Part shown: in pieces, positions 10,126 to 17,212 of the stretch
Layout: every line of letters begins with the position of its first letter
Position numbering within the stretch: position 1 is the stretch's first letter
Assembly (NCBI GenBank): GCA_902581795.1
Contig: CACHPL010000003.1
Span: forward strand, 32,001 to 96,000
DNA: 64,000 nt
Source: an uncultured Pelagibacteraceae bacterium
GTDB taxonomy: Bacteria > Pseudomonadota > Alphaproteobacteria > Pelagibacterales > Pelagibacteraceae
Reading direction: 5' to 3'
Position numbers and translations under genes: made by a program
The notes under the pieces: generated by a model
Seen by the model: the letters and a program-made list of their open reading frames with translations, nothing else
What the model was told of the DNA's origin: nothing
The model's database searches: none

Positions 10126-11526
10126 ATGAGAAAAAAAAACAAGGTGTCAGAATTAGAACAATTCCTAGCTAGAAATGCATTTAATAAAAAAGCAGAAACA
10201 TCTGGTGCAGCCGCATTATCTATTGGTGATTTAATCTATGATATGGCTAGGACTGATCCTACTTATGTCAAAGGAGCTCAATTTTCGAGACCCGAAGCTG
10301 TTGACATAAGTTCTAAATTTAAAATTGGAAAACAAAATATAGAAGACATGAAAGCTGTGCGACCAGGAAAAGCTTTGCAAGGAGAAGACTATTCGGAACA
10401 TCTTCACGAAGTTAATTATAGAGGAGGTGTCCAGGAATTTCTCACAGACCGCTGGATGCTTGCAAGAGATGTTGAGATAGAAATGCCAACCAAAATGAAC
10501 CAACCCGGTTGGGATAGAATTTATAATGGTGAGAAATGGCAAATTAAAGCAGGAGGCGTTGCAGATGTTAGAGAAGCTAGAACAGAACATCCTGAATATA
10601 AAGTAGCCACAACAACTGAAACAGCAACAGCCTATCAAGAACAATATCCAGCGGACGCGAACGCAGTTCTAGGAACTTATTCTAAAAGTGTGACTGATAA
10701 TGTATTGGCCGAAGGAAAAGAAGCTACCATGGAAATTCATGAAAATGATGAACTTTTTGAAAGCAAGATTCCAGAATTTTTAGGTATTGTATCTATAGTG
10801 TCAGTGGTCAAAAATATTTCTTATTATAATGAAAAAAAAACAGATTTTCGAACGGCTATTCATAATGTTGCTGGTGACACCTTGCTAAAAGGAGGTGCTA
10901 TGTGGGCAGGAGCTACTGCGGGCAGCATTTTGGGACCAATTGGTTCTGTTGTTGGCGGAATAGCAGGTCTAATGATAAGCAGAAGTTATATTGATGATTT
11001 AAAATTAGAAGTATTTGCTGAAAAAGAAACTAGAAAAGTTCAAGAAGATTTGGATAATTATATTAATGGTGCAATAAAAATACTTAATAAAAATCTAAAA
11101 GTTTTTTGGAAAAAAAGAAAAAAAGTCGAAAGTCTTGGTTCTAAATCTTCATTTTTTAAACTTTATCAATATTTTAGAGTTAAAGTTTTAAAAAAAAAGA
11201 AACAAACAGCAGTTCCGAAGGGTTTAATAAATTATCTCCTTGAAAGGATGGATGCAGAATATAAAGCTAAAAAATATATTTTAAAAAAACTAAACTGGTC
11301 ACTAGAAGAAAATAAAGCAGAATCTGGAGTTAAAATTAGATATGCTTGGTTAAAAAAAGGAAAGCTTGAAGATAAATCCCTTTCAAGCCTACCCTTAATA
11401 GCTCAAACGGCAATTGAGGTTTCAGCTGAAGTAGGTATTTTACCCATGTTTTTAGAAAAAGAATATCAACAACTTGAAAAGTCTTTAAAAAAATTTATTA
11501 AGATTGCAGAAAAAAGAGGAATTTAA
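10126..11526 (+). CDS. Island protein with nuclease-like motif and glycine-zipper membrane segment
   Basis: This 466-residue protein has no family I can name. Three parts are visible. Residues 1-215 are soluble and contain GWD (128-130) followed nine residues later by WQIK (138-141) in a probable beta strand, with E104 upstream. That spacing resembles the D...(E/Q)xK core of PD-(D/E)XK nuclease folds, but this is only a suggestion. Residues 252-286 are a GxxxG-rich hydrophobic hairpin, fit for membrane insertion. Residues 295-466 are lysine-rich, helical and probably coiled. It leads the island operon, and its stop overlaps the start of a 22-residue membrane peptide (TAATG). An effector that acts at the membrane is one possible reading. 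Confidence 0.7.
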   Translation: MRKKNKVSELEQFLARNAFNKKAETSGAAALSIGDLIYDMARTDPTYVKGAQFSRPEAVDISSKFKIGKQNIEDMKAVRPGKALQGEDYSEHLHEVNYRGGVQEFLTDRWMLARDVEIEMPTKMNQPGWDRIYNGEKWQIKAGGVADVREARTEHPEYKVATTTETATAYQEQYPADANAVLGTYSKSVTDNVLAEGKEATMEIHENDELFESKIPEFLGIVSIVSVVKNISYYNEKKTDFRTAIHNVAGDTLLKGGAMWAGATAGSILGPIGSVVGGIAGLMISRSYIDDLKLEVFAEKETRKVQEDLDNYINGAIKILNKNLKVFWKKRKKVESLGSKSSFFKLYQYFRVKVLKKKKQTAVPKGLINYLLERMDAEYKAKKYILKKLNWSLEENKAESGVKIRYAWLKKGKLEDKSLSSLPLIAQTAIEVSAEVGILPMFLEKEYQQLEKSLKKFIKIAEKRGI

Positions 11527-11594
11527 TGCTTGAAGCTATAATTATTATTGAACTAGTAGGAATAGCCTACGCAGTGTATAATATGAATCAGTGA
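11526..11594 (+). CDS. 22-residue membrane microprotein in island 1
   Basis: The peptide is MLEAIIIIELVGIAYAVYNM plus NQ: a single hydrophobic helix with almost no polar ends. Its ATG overlaps the stop of the 466-residue gene (TAATG). Its TGA overlaps the GTG start of the next gene (GTGA). Such double coupling is hard to explain by chance and supports real translation. Function is unknown. A structural partner of its larger neighbour is plausible because both have membrane segments. Confidence 0.55.
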   Translation: MLEAIIIIELVGIAYAVYNMNQ

Positions 11595-11989
11595 GCAAGA
11601 TTCATTATTTAAATAGCCATACACAAAAATTCAGAGAAAATAAAAAGAAGCTCACAATTGATTTAGAACAAGTAGAAGGCCTTGCGATAGCCCATGATAA
11701 TATGGGCTCAGATAAAAAATTAGTTAAAATCTTTATGAAGTCTTTTAAGAACAAAGAAGACTACAAGTCTTTTTTAAGCAAGTTGCCTAAAAATATTCAT
11801 GGTCCTGTTCTTCACTATTTAGTTACAGCATATTGGATAGCTTATGTTTGTTATTATTATAACGATAAATTCCCTGAGACCATGGGAGAATGTTTAGAAA
11901 GTATAGATGAAAATTTAGTTCTTTTAGACAGCATTCGTTTTTGCAAAAAAACATATTATTATTTAAATCCTATTGAGACTATTAAATAA
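11591..11989 (+). CDS. 132-residue orphan in island 1
   Basis: Not recognised. It starts with GTG inside a GTGA overlap with the 22-residue microgene. The N-terminal third is basic and polar. A hydrophobic, tyrosine-rich stretch (HYLVTAYWIAYVCYYY, about residues 75-90) could be membrane-associated. The rest is acidic and probably helical, and it contains Cys residues without a metal-binding spacing. Being the last gene of the island operon suggests it works with the 466-residue protein, perhaps as an inhibitor or partner. Confidence 0.65.
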   Translation: MSKIHYLNSHTQKFRENKKKLTIDLEQVEGLAIAHDNMGSDKKLVKIFMKSFKNKEDYKSFLSKLPKNIHGPVLHYLVTAYWIAYVCYYYNDKFPETMGECLESIDENLVLLDSIRFCKKTYYYLNPIETIK

Positions 11990-11993
11990 AAAG

Positions 11994-12024
11994 GTTCTGA
12001 GTGTGTACTACAGTGTAGCAGAAC
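11994..12024 (+). terminator. Possible terminator of island 1 operon
   Basis: GTTCTG (11994-11999) pairs perfectly with CAGAAC (12019-12024). A few extra inner pairs are possible, and a T-rich stretch follows at 12031-12038. It lies just after the last island gene. The stem is short and the loop is long, so this is tentative. Confidence 0.3.
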
Positions 12025-12064
12025 TTGGTTGTATTTTTCTACACGTTAAATAATTGTTGATTGG

Positions 12065-12139
12065 TGGTGGCCTTGGTTTGAATCGCACAAACGACACATA
12101 CCTTTTCAGGGTACTGCTCTACTACTGAGCTACAAGGCC
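12065..12139 (-). tRNA. tRNA-Phe(GAA), with unusual D- and T-loops
   Basis: A full cloverleaf can be drawn. The acceptor stem is GGCCTTG with CAAGGCC, the discriminator is A, and CCA is encoded. The anticodon stem is GTACC with GGTAT around the loop CTGAAAA, so the anticodon is GAA. The D-loop is AGTAGTA, one base short and lacking the usual GG. The T-loop is TGCGATT, with G where U55 is nearly universal. It lies 7 bases downstream of infA, a normal alphaproteobacterial location, and its body forms the right end of the island. Confidence 0.9.
12086..12123 (-). repeat. Right 38-bp direct repeat within tRNA-Phe (attR-like)
   Basis: Identical to 9989-10026. Sequence to the right of this repeat (5' part of the tRNA) would be original chromosome. 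The 21 bases to its left (12065-12085) complete the T-arm, acceptor stem and CCA, and would be supplied by the element. This is the usual outcome of integration into a tRNA gene. Confidence 0.85.
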
Positions 12140-12146
12140 ATATTAA

Positions 12147-12362
12147 TTAAAATCTAAAAGTAATTCTTCCTTTAGTCAAATCATAAGGTGTCATTTCAAC
12201 TAAAACCTGGTCACCGGCTAAGACTCTTATTCTGTTCTTTCTTAATTTCCCCGCTGTATGAGCTAGAACTTCGTGATTGTTTTCTAGTCTTACTCTAAAC
12301 ATTGCGTTTGGTAATAATTCAGTAACTTTTCCTTTAAATTCTATTTTGTCTTCCTTAGTCAA
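12147..12362 (-). CDS. infA: Translation initiation factor IF-1
   Basis: IF-1 is a single OB-fold protein that occupies the ribosomal A site during initiation. The 71-residue sequence shows the full family pattern: [20 protein letters not shown], then [19 protein letters not shown] and [14 protein letters not shown]. It follows hisD by 4 bases and precedes tRNA-Phe by 7, at the end of the murA operon. Confidence 0.98.
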   Translation of the reverse strand: MTKEDKIEFKGKVTELLPNAMFRVRLENNHEVLAHTAGKLRKNRIRVLAGDQVLVEMTPYDLTKGRITFRF

Positions 12363-12366
12363 ATTT

Positions 12367-13668
12367 TTACCTTTTTTTTATTCTTACTTTAACTGAATTT
12401 GCATGACCATATAAGTTTTCATACTTCGATAAGTTTATAACCGATGGACCGAGTCTTTCAATCCCGGTTTTACTTATTTTAATTATAGACTGTCTTTTTA
12501 GAAAGTCATATACGGACAAACCAGAGGAAAATTTTGCAGTTCCTGAGGTAGGCAAAACGTGATTTGGGCCAGCAAGGTAATCCCCCATAGCTTCTGGGGA
12601 GTATCCACCTAAAAAAATTGAGCCGGCATTATTAATTTTTTTTAAATATAGTTCTGGTTTTTTAGTATAAATTTGCAAGTGTTCAGGCGAGATTAAGTTA
12701 ACAATATTTGTAACTTCTTTCAAATTTTTAGCCAAAATAGCAATGCCATAATTTCTGAAACTTTTCGAAACTATATTTTTTTTAGGTAAAAACTTTAATT
12801 GTAAATTAAGAAATTTATTTACGTTATTTATAACATTCTCATTATCAGTAATCAAAATAGATTGCGAAGTTTCGTCATGCTCTGCCTGGGCTATTAGATC
12901 TGCCGACACCCAAGATGGATTTGAAAATTTATCTGCGACTATAGTAACCTCAGAAGGGCCAGCAAAAATATCAATTCCCACTCTGCCAAAAACCTCCTTT
13001 TTTGCTAAAGCAACATATTCATTTCCAGGACCTACAATTTTATCTACCTTGTTGATATTTTTAGTGCCGAAGGCAAATGCGGCTATGGCTTGGGCGCCTC
13101 CAAGTTTATAGATTTTCTTAACTCTACACTTTTTTGCTGCATACAACACGCCTGGATTTATATTTTTTCCTTGAGAGGGAACCGTCATATATATTTCTTT
13201 TACTCCAGCAATAATGGCTGGAATACAATTCATTAAAACTGAACTTGGATAACTAGATTTACCTCCGGGAACGTAAACTCCAATTTTTTCTAGTGGTTGT
13301 GACCGATAAGACAAAATATTTTTATATTTATCGGTAAATTTAAATCCATTAAATTTTTGTTTCTTATGAAAAAAATAAATTCTTTTAAATGCTACATCTA
13401 TTGATTTTTTTACTTTTGGGTCTAATCTTTTTATGTAGTTTTCAATTTCCAACGCAGAAAAAGAAAAATTTTTATTTTTAAATCTTTTTAGATGATTAAA
13501 TTTTTTTTCATACTTTATTATAGATTTATCTTTGTTAGTTTGGATATCTTTTATAATCTTTTTCACTATAGATAATTTTGACTCTGGAAAGTCTTTCCTT
13601 AAATTAAGAAAGTAATTTAATTTTTTTTCAAAATTTTTAGATTTTGTGCTTAAAATTTTAATCATCAA
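12367..13668 (-). CDS. hisD: Histidinol dehydrogenase
   Basis: HisD oxidises L-histidinol to histidine in two NAD-dependent steps and needs zinc. Within the 433 residues are [25 protein letters not shown]-like [12 protein letters not shown] and the catalytic/zinc segments [11 protein letters not shown] and SPEHLQI. The C-terminal [13 protein letters not shown] is also typical. It overlaps the DUF2948 gene by 11 bases. Separation from other his genes, next to murA and infA, is normal in alphaproteobacteria. Confidence 0.97.
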   Translation of the reverse strand: MMIKILSTKSKNFEKKLNYFLNLRKDFPESKLSIVKKIIKDIQTNKDKSIIKYEKKFNHLKRFKNKNFSFSALEIENYIKRLDPKVKKSIDVAFKRIYFFHKKQKFNGFKFTDKYKNILSYRSQPLEKIGVYVPGGKSSYPSSVLMNCIPAIIAGVKEIYMTVPSQGKNINPGVLYAAKKCRVKKIYKLGGAQAIAAFAFGTKNINKVDKIVGPGNEYVALAKKEVFGRVGIDIFAGPSEVTIVADKFSNPSWVSADLIAQAEHDETSQSILITDNENVINNVNKFLNLQLKFLPKKNIVSKSFRNYGIAILAKNLKEVTNIVNLISPEHLQIYTKKPELYLKKINNAGSIFLGGYSPEAMGDYLAGPNHVLPTSGTAKFSSGLSVYDFLKRQSIIKISKTGIERLGPSVINLSKYENLYGHANSVKVRIKKR

Positions 13669-14107
13669 ATAAATTATGTTTTGGTTTATTTTTTGTTTCC
13701 CAAGGCTCGCTTATGTCTTCTAAAAAACACTCAATCACCTCTGAACTAATTTTTACCAATACATCACCTGCAAAATTTAATTTTATTTCGTAATTTCTAT
13801 CAGACAAAAATTTAGTTTCAATTGCTAAAAAATCTAAAAAACGATCTTTATTCTTTTGATTGAGGTTTTTTGATGAAACATTAAGAACATTTTCAAATCG
13901 AAGAATAGATAAAACCCTTTTGTTTCTCTGAAAAACTCCTTTTTCAATATTTTCCCACATAAACCTGTTAAATTGTATCAATAAAATTCTATTTTTTTTA
14001 AGGTGTGCTATATCTTTTACTTGGACAATCGAGTCTTGCAAATGTGCTGATATTACCCTTAAATCTTCATTCGTTGTTCCACTTAATTTTAAGCTTTTGG
14101 TGTCCAT
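13658..14107 (-). CDS. DUF2948 family protein
   Basis: A 149-residue cytosolic protein of unknown function that I assign to DUF2948 by sequence and position. The pattern VISAHLQDSIVQVKDIAHLKKNR near the N-terminus and ILRFENVLNV in the middle fit the family. Alphaproteobacteria keep this gene between murA and hisD, as here, which implies a conserved but unknown role. It starts 3 bases after murA and overlaps hisD by 11 bases. Confidence 0.85.
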   Translation of the reverse strand: MDTKSLKLSGTTNEDLRVISAHLQDSIVQVKDIAHLKKNRILLIQFNRFMWENIEKGVFQRNKRVLSILRFENVLNVSSKNLNQKNKDRFLDFLAIETKFLSDRNYEIKLNFAGDVLVKISSEVIECFLEDISEPWETKNKPKHNLFDD

Positions 14108-14110
14108 TTA

Positions 14111-15376
14111 TTAATTGGATCTAGATATAGAACCTTTGCATTTTCTTATTTTTTTTTCCAAACCTTCATAGCCTCTATCTAAATGATATACTCTATTAAT
14201 TACTGTTTTATTATTTGCAATCAAACCGGCTAAAACTAAACTCACAGATGCTCTTAAATCTGTTGCCATTACCTCCGCACCATTTAGCTCTTGTGGACCA
14301 AATATAAAAGATTTATTACCTAATATTTTTATTTTAGCGCCCATCCTATTTAACTCTGGTACATGCATAAATCTATTTTCAAAAATATTTTCTTTTATCG
14401 TCGATACTCCATTTGCTTTAGTCATTAAAACCATTATCTGTGCCTGTAAATCTGTTGGAAAACCTGGGTAAGGCTCAGTATTAATTGAAATAGGTTTTAT
14501 ATTTTTAGTTCCAAAAACAGTCACATGTTTTTTTTTAATTTTTAAATTAACACCCATCTTTTTTAAAATTTTTAGCTCTTTTTTAATAACTTTTGGAACT
14601 ATTTTACTCACTACCAATTTTTTTGAAGTTAAAGCACCCGCAATAATAAACGTTCCTGCCTCGATCCTATCAAACATGATTTGATGCTTTAAAGATTTTA
14701 AATCCTTATTGCCTACTATTTTAATATATCTTTTTCCTAACCAAACTATTTTTACGCCCATACTTTTTAAAAAATCAATTAGATTTAAAATTTCAGGTTC
14801 ACATGCACAATTTTTAATATAAGTAGTACCTTTAGCATAACTTGCTGCAATAATTACATTTTCCGTTGCCCCAACTGATATTGATGGAAGTCTAATTTTT
14901 GTTCCAATAAGACCATTTTTTGCTTCGGCTAAAATATAACCATTTTTTATTTTTATTCTTGCACCTAATTTTTTTAATCCAAAAAGATGAATATCAACTG
15001 GCCTTGTACCGATTGCACAACCTCCGGGTAAGGACACCTTGGCTACCCTAAACTTAGATAAAAGCGGGCCTAAAACTATCACCCCAGCTCTCATGGTTTT
15101 AAGCAAACTGTAAGGAGCTAAAGTTTCAAATATTTTATTCTTATTATGTATAAAAATTTTTTTTCTTTTTAAATCTATCTTAATATTTGAGCCAATGTGC
15201 TTCAGTAACTTTACCATTGTAAAAACATCATTTACTAATGGCACATTATTTAATTCTATACGATTATCATTTAATATTGAGGCTGCCAAAATTGGTAATG
15301 TAGCATTTTTCGAACCGGATATCTTTATAACACCTGTTAAATTTTTCTTACCTTTAACAATAAGTTTTTGCATCAA
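14111..15376 (-). CDS. murA: UDP-N-acetylglucosamine 1-carboxyvinyltransferase
   Basis: MurA transfers enolpyruvate to UDP-GlcNAc, the first committed step of peptidoglycan synthesis. The 421-residue protein opens with GVIKISGSKNATLPILAASIL. It contains the catalytic loop GGCAIGTRPVDIH, with the Cys that fosfomycin attacks in sensitive enzymes, and later PYPGFPTDLQAQ and TDLRASVSLVLAGL. Length and motifs are complete. It starts right after the dcd stop, so the two are likely translated from one message. Confidence 0.98.
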   Translation of the reverse strand: MMQKLIVKGKKNLTGVIKISGSKNATLPILAASILNDNRIELNNVPLVNDVFTMVKLLKHIGSNIKIDLKRKKIFIHNKNKIFETLAPYSLLKTMRAGVIVLGPLLSKFRVAKVSLPGGCAIGTRPVDIHLFGLKKLGARIKIKNGYILAEAKNGLIGTKIRLPSISVGATENVIIAASYAKGTTYIKNCACEPEILNLIDFLKSMGVKIVWLGKRYIKIVGNKDLKSLKHQIMFDRIEAGTFIIAGALTSKKLVVSKIVPKVIKKELKILKKMGVNLKIKKKHVTVFGTKNIKPISINTEPYPGFPTDLQAQIMVLMTKANGVSTIKENIFENRFMHVPELNRMGAKIKILGNKSFIFGPQELNGAEVMATDLRASVSLVLAGLIANNKTVINRVYHLDRGYEGLEKKIRKCKGSISRSN

Positions 15377-15931
15377 TTAAATTTTTGGAAGAGTAACACC
15401 TTTTTGTTTCATATATTTACCCTTTCTTTGAGAGTATGTGGTTTGAGGTTTTTCGTTTCCTTTAATAAAAACAAATTGAGCAGCACCTTCATTAGCATAA
15501 ATTTTAGCAGGTAGTGGTGTTGTGTTTGAAAACTCAAGTGTAACATGACCCTCCCAGCCAGGCTCCAAAGGAGTGACGTTAACTATTATACCACACCTCG
15601 CATATGTAGATTTTCCTAAGCAAATTACAATTACATTATCTGGAATCTTAAAATATTCTATTGTTGTGGCTAGAACAAATGAGTTAGGTGGTATTATACA
15701 AACTTTTGATTTTTTACTTACAAAACCATCTTTTTTAAAATTTTTGGGATCTACAACTGCTGAATTTACATTAGTAAAAATTTTAAAATCACTAGATACC
15801 CTAGCATCGTAACCATAAGATGAAAGACCATAAGATATTTTGCCTTTTCTTTTCTGTTTGGGAACAAAAGGATAAATCATTTTATGTTTTTTAACCATTT
15901 TTGTTATCCATTTGTCAGACAATACGCTCAT
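15377..15931 (-). CDS. dcd: dCTP deaminase
   Basis: Dcd deaminates dCTP to dUTP, feeding dTTP synthesis. The 184-residue protein carries the family core [31 protein letters not shown] with the catalytic Glu, and the C-terminal AQFVFIKG and [19 protein letters not shown]. The start ATG follows the 37-residue upstream ORF by one base, and the stop abuts murA. There is no sign of a fused dUTPase activity. Confidence 0.95.
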   Translation of the reverse strand: MSVLSDKWITKMVKKHKMIYPFVPKQKRKGKISYGLSSYGYDARVSSDFKIFTNVNSAVVDPKNFKKDGFVSKKSKVCIIPPNSFVLATTIEYFKIPDNVIVICLGKSTYARCGIIVNVTPLEPGWEGHVTLEFSNTTPLPAKIYANEGAAQFVFIKGNEKPQTTYSQRKGKYMKQKGVTLPKI

Positions 15932-15932
15932 T

Positions 15933-16046
15933 TTACTTTTTTTTTTCCTTATATTTTTGTGTAAATTTTTTTCTTTTTTTTAAATTAATTTTTAAAGCTA
16001 ATTCTTTACTAAAAAGAGACTTCTCTTTTTTTTCAACGATTTTCAT
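15933..16046 (-). CDS. 37-residue lysine-rich small protein
   Basis: An ORF encoding [20 protein letters not shown] followed by a basic tail ([17 protein letters not shown]). It fits exactly in the gap between the 63-residue gene (5 bases away) and dcd (1 base away), on the same strand. That exact fit in a packed operon supports it. AT-rich DNA makes lysine-rich chance ORFs common, so doubt remains. Function is unknown; the charge suggests nucleic acid binding. Confidence 0.5.
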   Translation of the reverse strand: MKIVEKKEKSLFSKELALKINLKKRKKFTQKYKEKKK

Positions 16047-16051
16047 TCGAT

Positions 16052-16243
16052 TTAGTTTTTGTCTGGATTTGTTAAATCCTCTAAGGTGATAGGCTTGTGA
16101 ATATCATGCATTTTTTCTTTCTCCTCAGTTTTAGGCTGGGAGGATCTTCTGGCTCTTCTTTGCTCTAAACGCGCTTTTTTTTTAGCTTCTTTGCGCATCG
16201 CTTTTTCGCCTCTTGTAGATTTGTAGTCGTAGTGTATTCCCAT
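16052..16243 (-). CDS. 63-residue basic protein, unknown
   Basis: Starts MGIHYDYKSTRGEKAMRKEA, continues with a strongly basic helical stretch of Lys, Arg and Ala, and ends with a different, ordered-looking tail (HDIHKPITLEDLTNPDKN). I think it is a lineage-conserved small protein, but I cannot name a family. It is the first gene of the dcd-murA-hisD-infA run and is divergent from tRNA-Thr across a 109-bp spacer that must hold both promoters. Confidence 0.65.
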   Translation of the reverse strand: MGIHYDYKSTRGEKAMRKEAKKKARLEQRRARRSSQPKTEEKEKMHDIHKPITLEDLTNPDKN

Positions 16244-16311
16244 TTTTGCACCATAGTTTTACTACTTTTTACTTGGAAGAAACAAATTATGCAAGTGTCT
16301 ACTAAAAAAGC

Positions 16312-16341
16312 TTGTAAATAAGTAGTTACAAAATGTAGAAT
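16312..16341 (+). promoter_or_regulatory. Probable promoter of tRNA-Thr
   Basis: TTGTAA (16312-16317) and TAGAAT (16336-16341) are 18 bp apart. The -10 box ends 11 bases before the tRNA 5' end. The match to a sigma-70 type promoter is fair. Confidence 0.4.
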
Positions 16342-16352
16342 TTAGTATTTCT

Positions 16353-16428
16353 GCCCACATAGCTCAGTTGGTAGAGCACTTCCATGGTAAGGAAGAGGTC
16401 GTAAGTTCAATTCTTGCTGTGGGCACCA
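16353..16428 (+). tRNA. tRNA-Thr(GGT)
   Basis: A complete 76-nt cloverleaf. The acceptor stem is GCCCACA with TGTGGGC, the D-loop is AGTTGGTA, the anticodon stem is CTTCC with GGAAG around ATGGTAA (anticodon GGT), and the T-loop is TTCAATT. The discriminator is A and CCA is encoded. The D- and T-loops are standard, unlike those of the tRNA-Phe. Accessory-looking surface-sugar genes start 43 bases downstream. Confidence 0.97.
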
Positions 16429-16471
16429 GATGCCAAGGTGGTATTTAAAATATGGTTATATAAATTAAAAA

Positions 16472-17212
16472 ATGAAAAATAAAGAAACCGTAATTGTAAA
16501 TGATATAAAATATATTATTAAAAACAAAGAAGATATAATACAAAAAACTTTACTAAGCGGCAGACAGTGGAATAATAATATTGTTTTAACAATTGGGCAC
16601 TTGATTAAAAAATATAACCTTAAACACTTAGTAAATATAGGATGTCATATAGGAACTGTTGCACTTCCAATTTCAAAATACATAAAAAAAGTTACTGCGA
16701 TTGAAGCATTTCAGCCTACATTTGAACATCTTCAGGAACATATAAAAATAAATAAGATTTCAAATATAGAGTCTTATAATTTTGCAATTGGTGAAAAAGA
16801 GGAAACTGTCTATTTTTTAGATCCAGAAAATGAAAGAATTATAAATAATTCTGGTGGAATGCATGCTGTAACAGAAAGTGATATTAAGGAAAATCGATTA
16901 TCCTCTAAAATACATAACAAGAAATATTCAAATTTAATTAAGAGATTTGATGACCTCTTGGTACAAGAGTTCGATATAGTTTTAATAGATGTTGAAGGTC
17001 GTGAGTACGATGTGCTCAAAGGCGCTAAAAAAAAAATTATTCAAAATATGCCGATCTTAATTATTGAAATATGGAATAATTATAAAAGAAAAAAAGAAAA
17101 TATGAAAACATCACAAGAAGACGTGTCAAACTATATAATTTCATTTGGATATAAATTATTAAACAAAACTTCAAATGATTTCATATTTGTCCCAAAAGAT
17201 ATGAAAATTTAA
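16472..17212 (+). CDS. FkbM family methyltransferase
   Basis: A 246-residue SAM-dependent methyltransferase. Motif I is HLVNIGCHIGTVALPISKYI, followed by the FkbM hallmark VTAIEAFQPTFEHLQEHIKIN and FDIVLIDVEGREYDVLKGA. FkbM-type enzymes O-methylate sugars or other small metabolites; no substrate can be read here. The gene lies directly after tRNA-Thr and converges with a TPR-glycosyltransferase, so glycan modification is a reasonable guess. Confidence 0.88.
   Translation: MKNKETVIVNDIKYIIKNKEDIIQKTLLSGRQWNNNIVLTIGHLIKKYNLKHLVNIGCHIGTVALPISKYIKKVTAIEAFQPTFEHLQEHIKINKISNIESYNFAIGEKEETVYFLDPENERIINNSGGMHAVTESDIKENRLSSKIHNKKYSNLIKRFDDLLVQEFDIVLIDVEGREYDVLKGAKKKIIQNMPILIIEIWNNYKRKKENMKTSQEDVSNYIISFGYKLLNKTSNDFIFVPKDMKI

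Larger units (their letters stand above)
9989..12123. mobile_element. tRNA-Phe-bounded 2.1-kb accessory island
   Basis: The two ends are a perfect 38-bp direct repeat (9989-10026 and 12086-12123), and the right copy lies inside tRNA-Phe. The repeat starts are 2,097 bp apart. Inside are one 466-residue ORF, a 22-residue microprotein and a 132-residue ORF, all on the plus strand and translationally linked. No integrase, transposase or phage structural gene is visible. The arrangement fits site-specific insertion into a tRNA gene with the element restoring the tRNA 3' end. Mobility without its own recombinase is inference; it could depend on an enzyme encoded elsewhere or be a remnant. Confidence 0.75.

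Noticed and set aside
12012-12022. Short palindrome CTACAGTGTAG after island 1
   Set aside because: The arms leave only one central base, so it cannot form a hairpin by itself, and it is too short for a confident operator. It is part of the weak terminator candidate.
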